Shown piece after piece: positions 14,918 through 15,469 of a stretch of DNA of 15,469 nucleotides. The notes beneath the pieces were generated by a model. The model was not told where the DNA came from, did no database searches, and saw only the letters and a list, made by a program, of their open reading frames with translations. Each line of letters starts with the position of its first letter. The stretch's first letter is position 1. This DNA is from Pseudomonas sp. (lineage in GTDB: Bacteria > Pseudomonadota > Gammaproteobacteria > Pseudomonadales > Pseudomonadaceae): contig DPSI01000572.1 of the NCBI GenBank assembly GCA_003527165.1, forward strand, positions 1 to 15,469. Direction: 5' to 3'. The translations under genes were made by a program, and so were the position numbers.

Positions 14918-15006
14918 AATCCTGTCCGCCGTGGTCAGATATCTCGCCCCGATGAAGGCCGATCGTATCCCAGCTTCGAAAATAGCCGCCCTTTCCAGGT
15001 AAAACG

Positions 15007-15469
15007 ATGACCACACTGACCACGACCCCTCGCGCCGACGACTACCACATGCCAGCTGAATGGGCGCCACACAGCCAGACCTGGATGGTTTGGCCGCAGC
15101 GCCCGGACAACTGGCGCGACCAGGGCACGCCGGCGCAAGCGGCCTTTACCGCAGTGGCCAAGGCCATCGCGCGCTTCGAGCCGGTCACCGTCTGCGTCAC
15201 TGCCGAGCAATACGTGGCCGCACGGGAACAGCTGGACGACCCGCGTATTCGGCTGGTGGAAATCAGCAGCGACGATGCCTGGGTGCGCGATACGGGCCCG
15301 ACCTTCCTGATCAACGGCAAGGGCGGTCTACGGGGCGTCGACTGGACGTTCAATGCCTGGGGCGGGCTCAACGGCGGGCTTTACGAAGATTGGCAGCGCG
15401 ACGACGAAGTGGCGCGCAAGATCCTCGAAATCGAGCGCTGCGACCGCTACCGCACCGAGGGTTTCGTAG
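15007..15469 (+). CDS. aguA: agmatine deiminase, N-terminal part, 3' end outside window
   Basis: From the ATG at 15007 the plus strand reads open to the window end for 154 codons, beginning [21 protein letters not shown]. It carries [12 protein letters not shown] (26-37), the substrate-site motif [14 protein letters not shown] (87-100) and NAWGG (116-120), all typical of the peptidyl-arginine deiminase-like AguA family. The enzyme converts agmatine to N-carbamoylputrescine and ammonia; AguB from the preceding gene takes the product. The catalytic cysteine near the C-terminus lies beyond the window. The ribosome binding site (CCAGG upstream) is modest. It is transcribed with aguB. Identification is firm despite truncation. 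Confidence 0.95.
   Translation, partial: MTTLTTTPRADDYHMPAEWAPHSQTWMVWPQRPDNWRDQGTPAQAAFTAVAKAIARFEPVTVCVTAEQYVAAREQLDDPRIRLVEISSDDAWVRDTGPTFLINGKGGLRGVDWTFNAWGGLNGGLYEDWQRDDEVARKILEIERCDRYRTEGFV

Noticed and set aside
13911..15023. Long minus-strand open frame of 370 codons
   Set aside because: It is antisense to aguB, which has a complete catalytic triad; the antisense product is Val/Gly/Ala/His-rich with no domain.

Overview
The window looks like the chromosome of a high-GC gammaproteobacterium, most likely Pseudomonas or the closely related stutzeri group (Stutzerimonas). The proteins read as Pseudomonas-type SpuI, GbuA, AguR, AguB and AguA. The flanking gene order (spuA divergent from spuI, then aguR-aguB-aguA in the spuI direction) matches the polyamine/agmatine locus as I remember it from P. 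aeruginosa. The assignment comes from reading the sequence and from memory, not from a database search.

Layout. (1) 1-1954: a partial spuA-like gamma-glutamyl-GABA hydrolase (minus strand) and a complete spuI/puuA-like gamma-glutamylpolyamine synthetase (plus strand), divergent around a 251-bp regulatory gap. (2) 1995-11882: nine minus-strand genes that appear to form one operon read from right to left: guanidinobutyrase (gbuA-like), TIM-barrel isomerase-like protein, Fe(II)/2-oxoglutarate dioxygenase, periplasmic solute-binding protein, fused ABC permease-ATPase, class II aldolase, ThDP-dependent 2-oxoacid decarboxylase (carrying a one-base frameshift), NCS1-type permease and MBL-fold hydrolase. 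(3) 11883-12252: a 370-bp divergent regulatory region with a 20-bp palindrome suited to a LysR protein and a second, perfect 8+4+8 inverted repeat. (4) 12253-15469: a LysR regulator overlapping an aguR-like TetR regulator by 4 bp, then aguB (N-carbamoylputrescine amidase) and the start of aguA (agmatine deiminase), cut by the window end.

How the genes fit together. The flanks degrade agmatine to putrescine (AguA, AguB) and putrescine/polyamines to GABA by gamma-glutamylation (SpuI, SpuA). The central operon carries two uptake systems, a ureohydrolase that would release urea and GABA from 4-guanidinobutyrate, and a 2-oxoacid decarboxylase of the kind that acts on 2-ketoarginine. This points to arginine-derived guanidino compounds feeding the same GABA pool. 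The dioxygenase, TIM-barrel protein, class II aldolase and MBL hydrolase are not part of the textbook arginine transaminase route. They suggest an extended or different guanidino-compound pathway whose substrate cannot be named from sequence alone.
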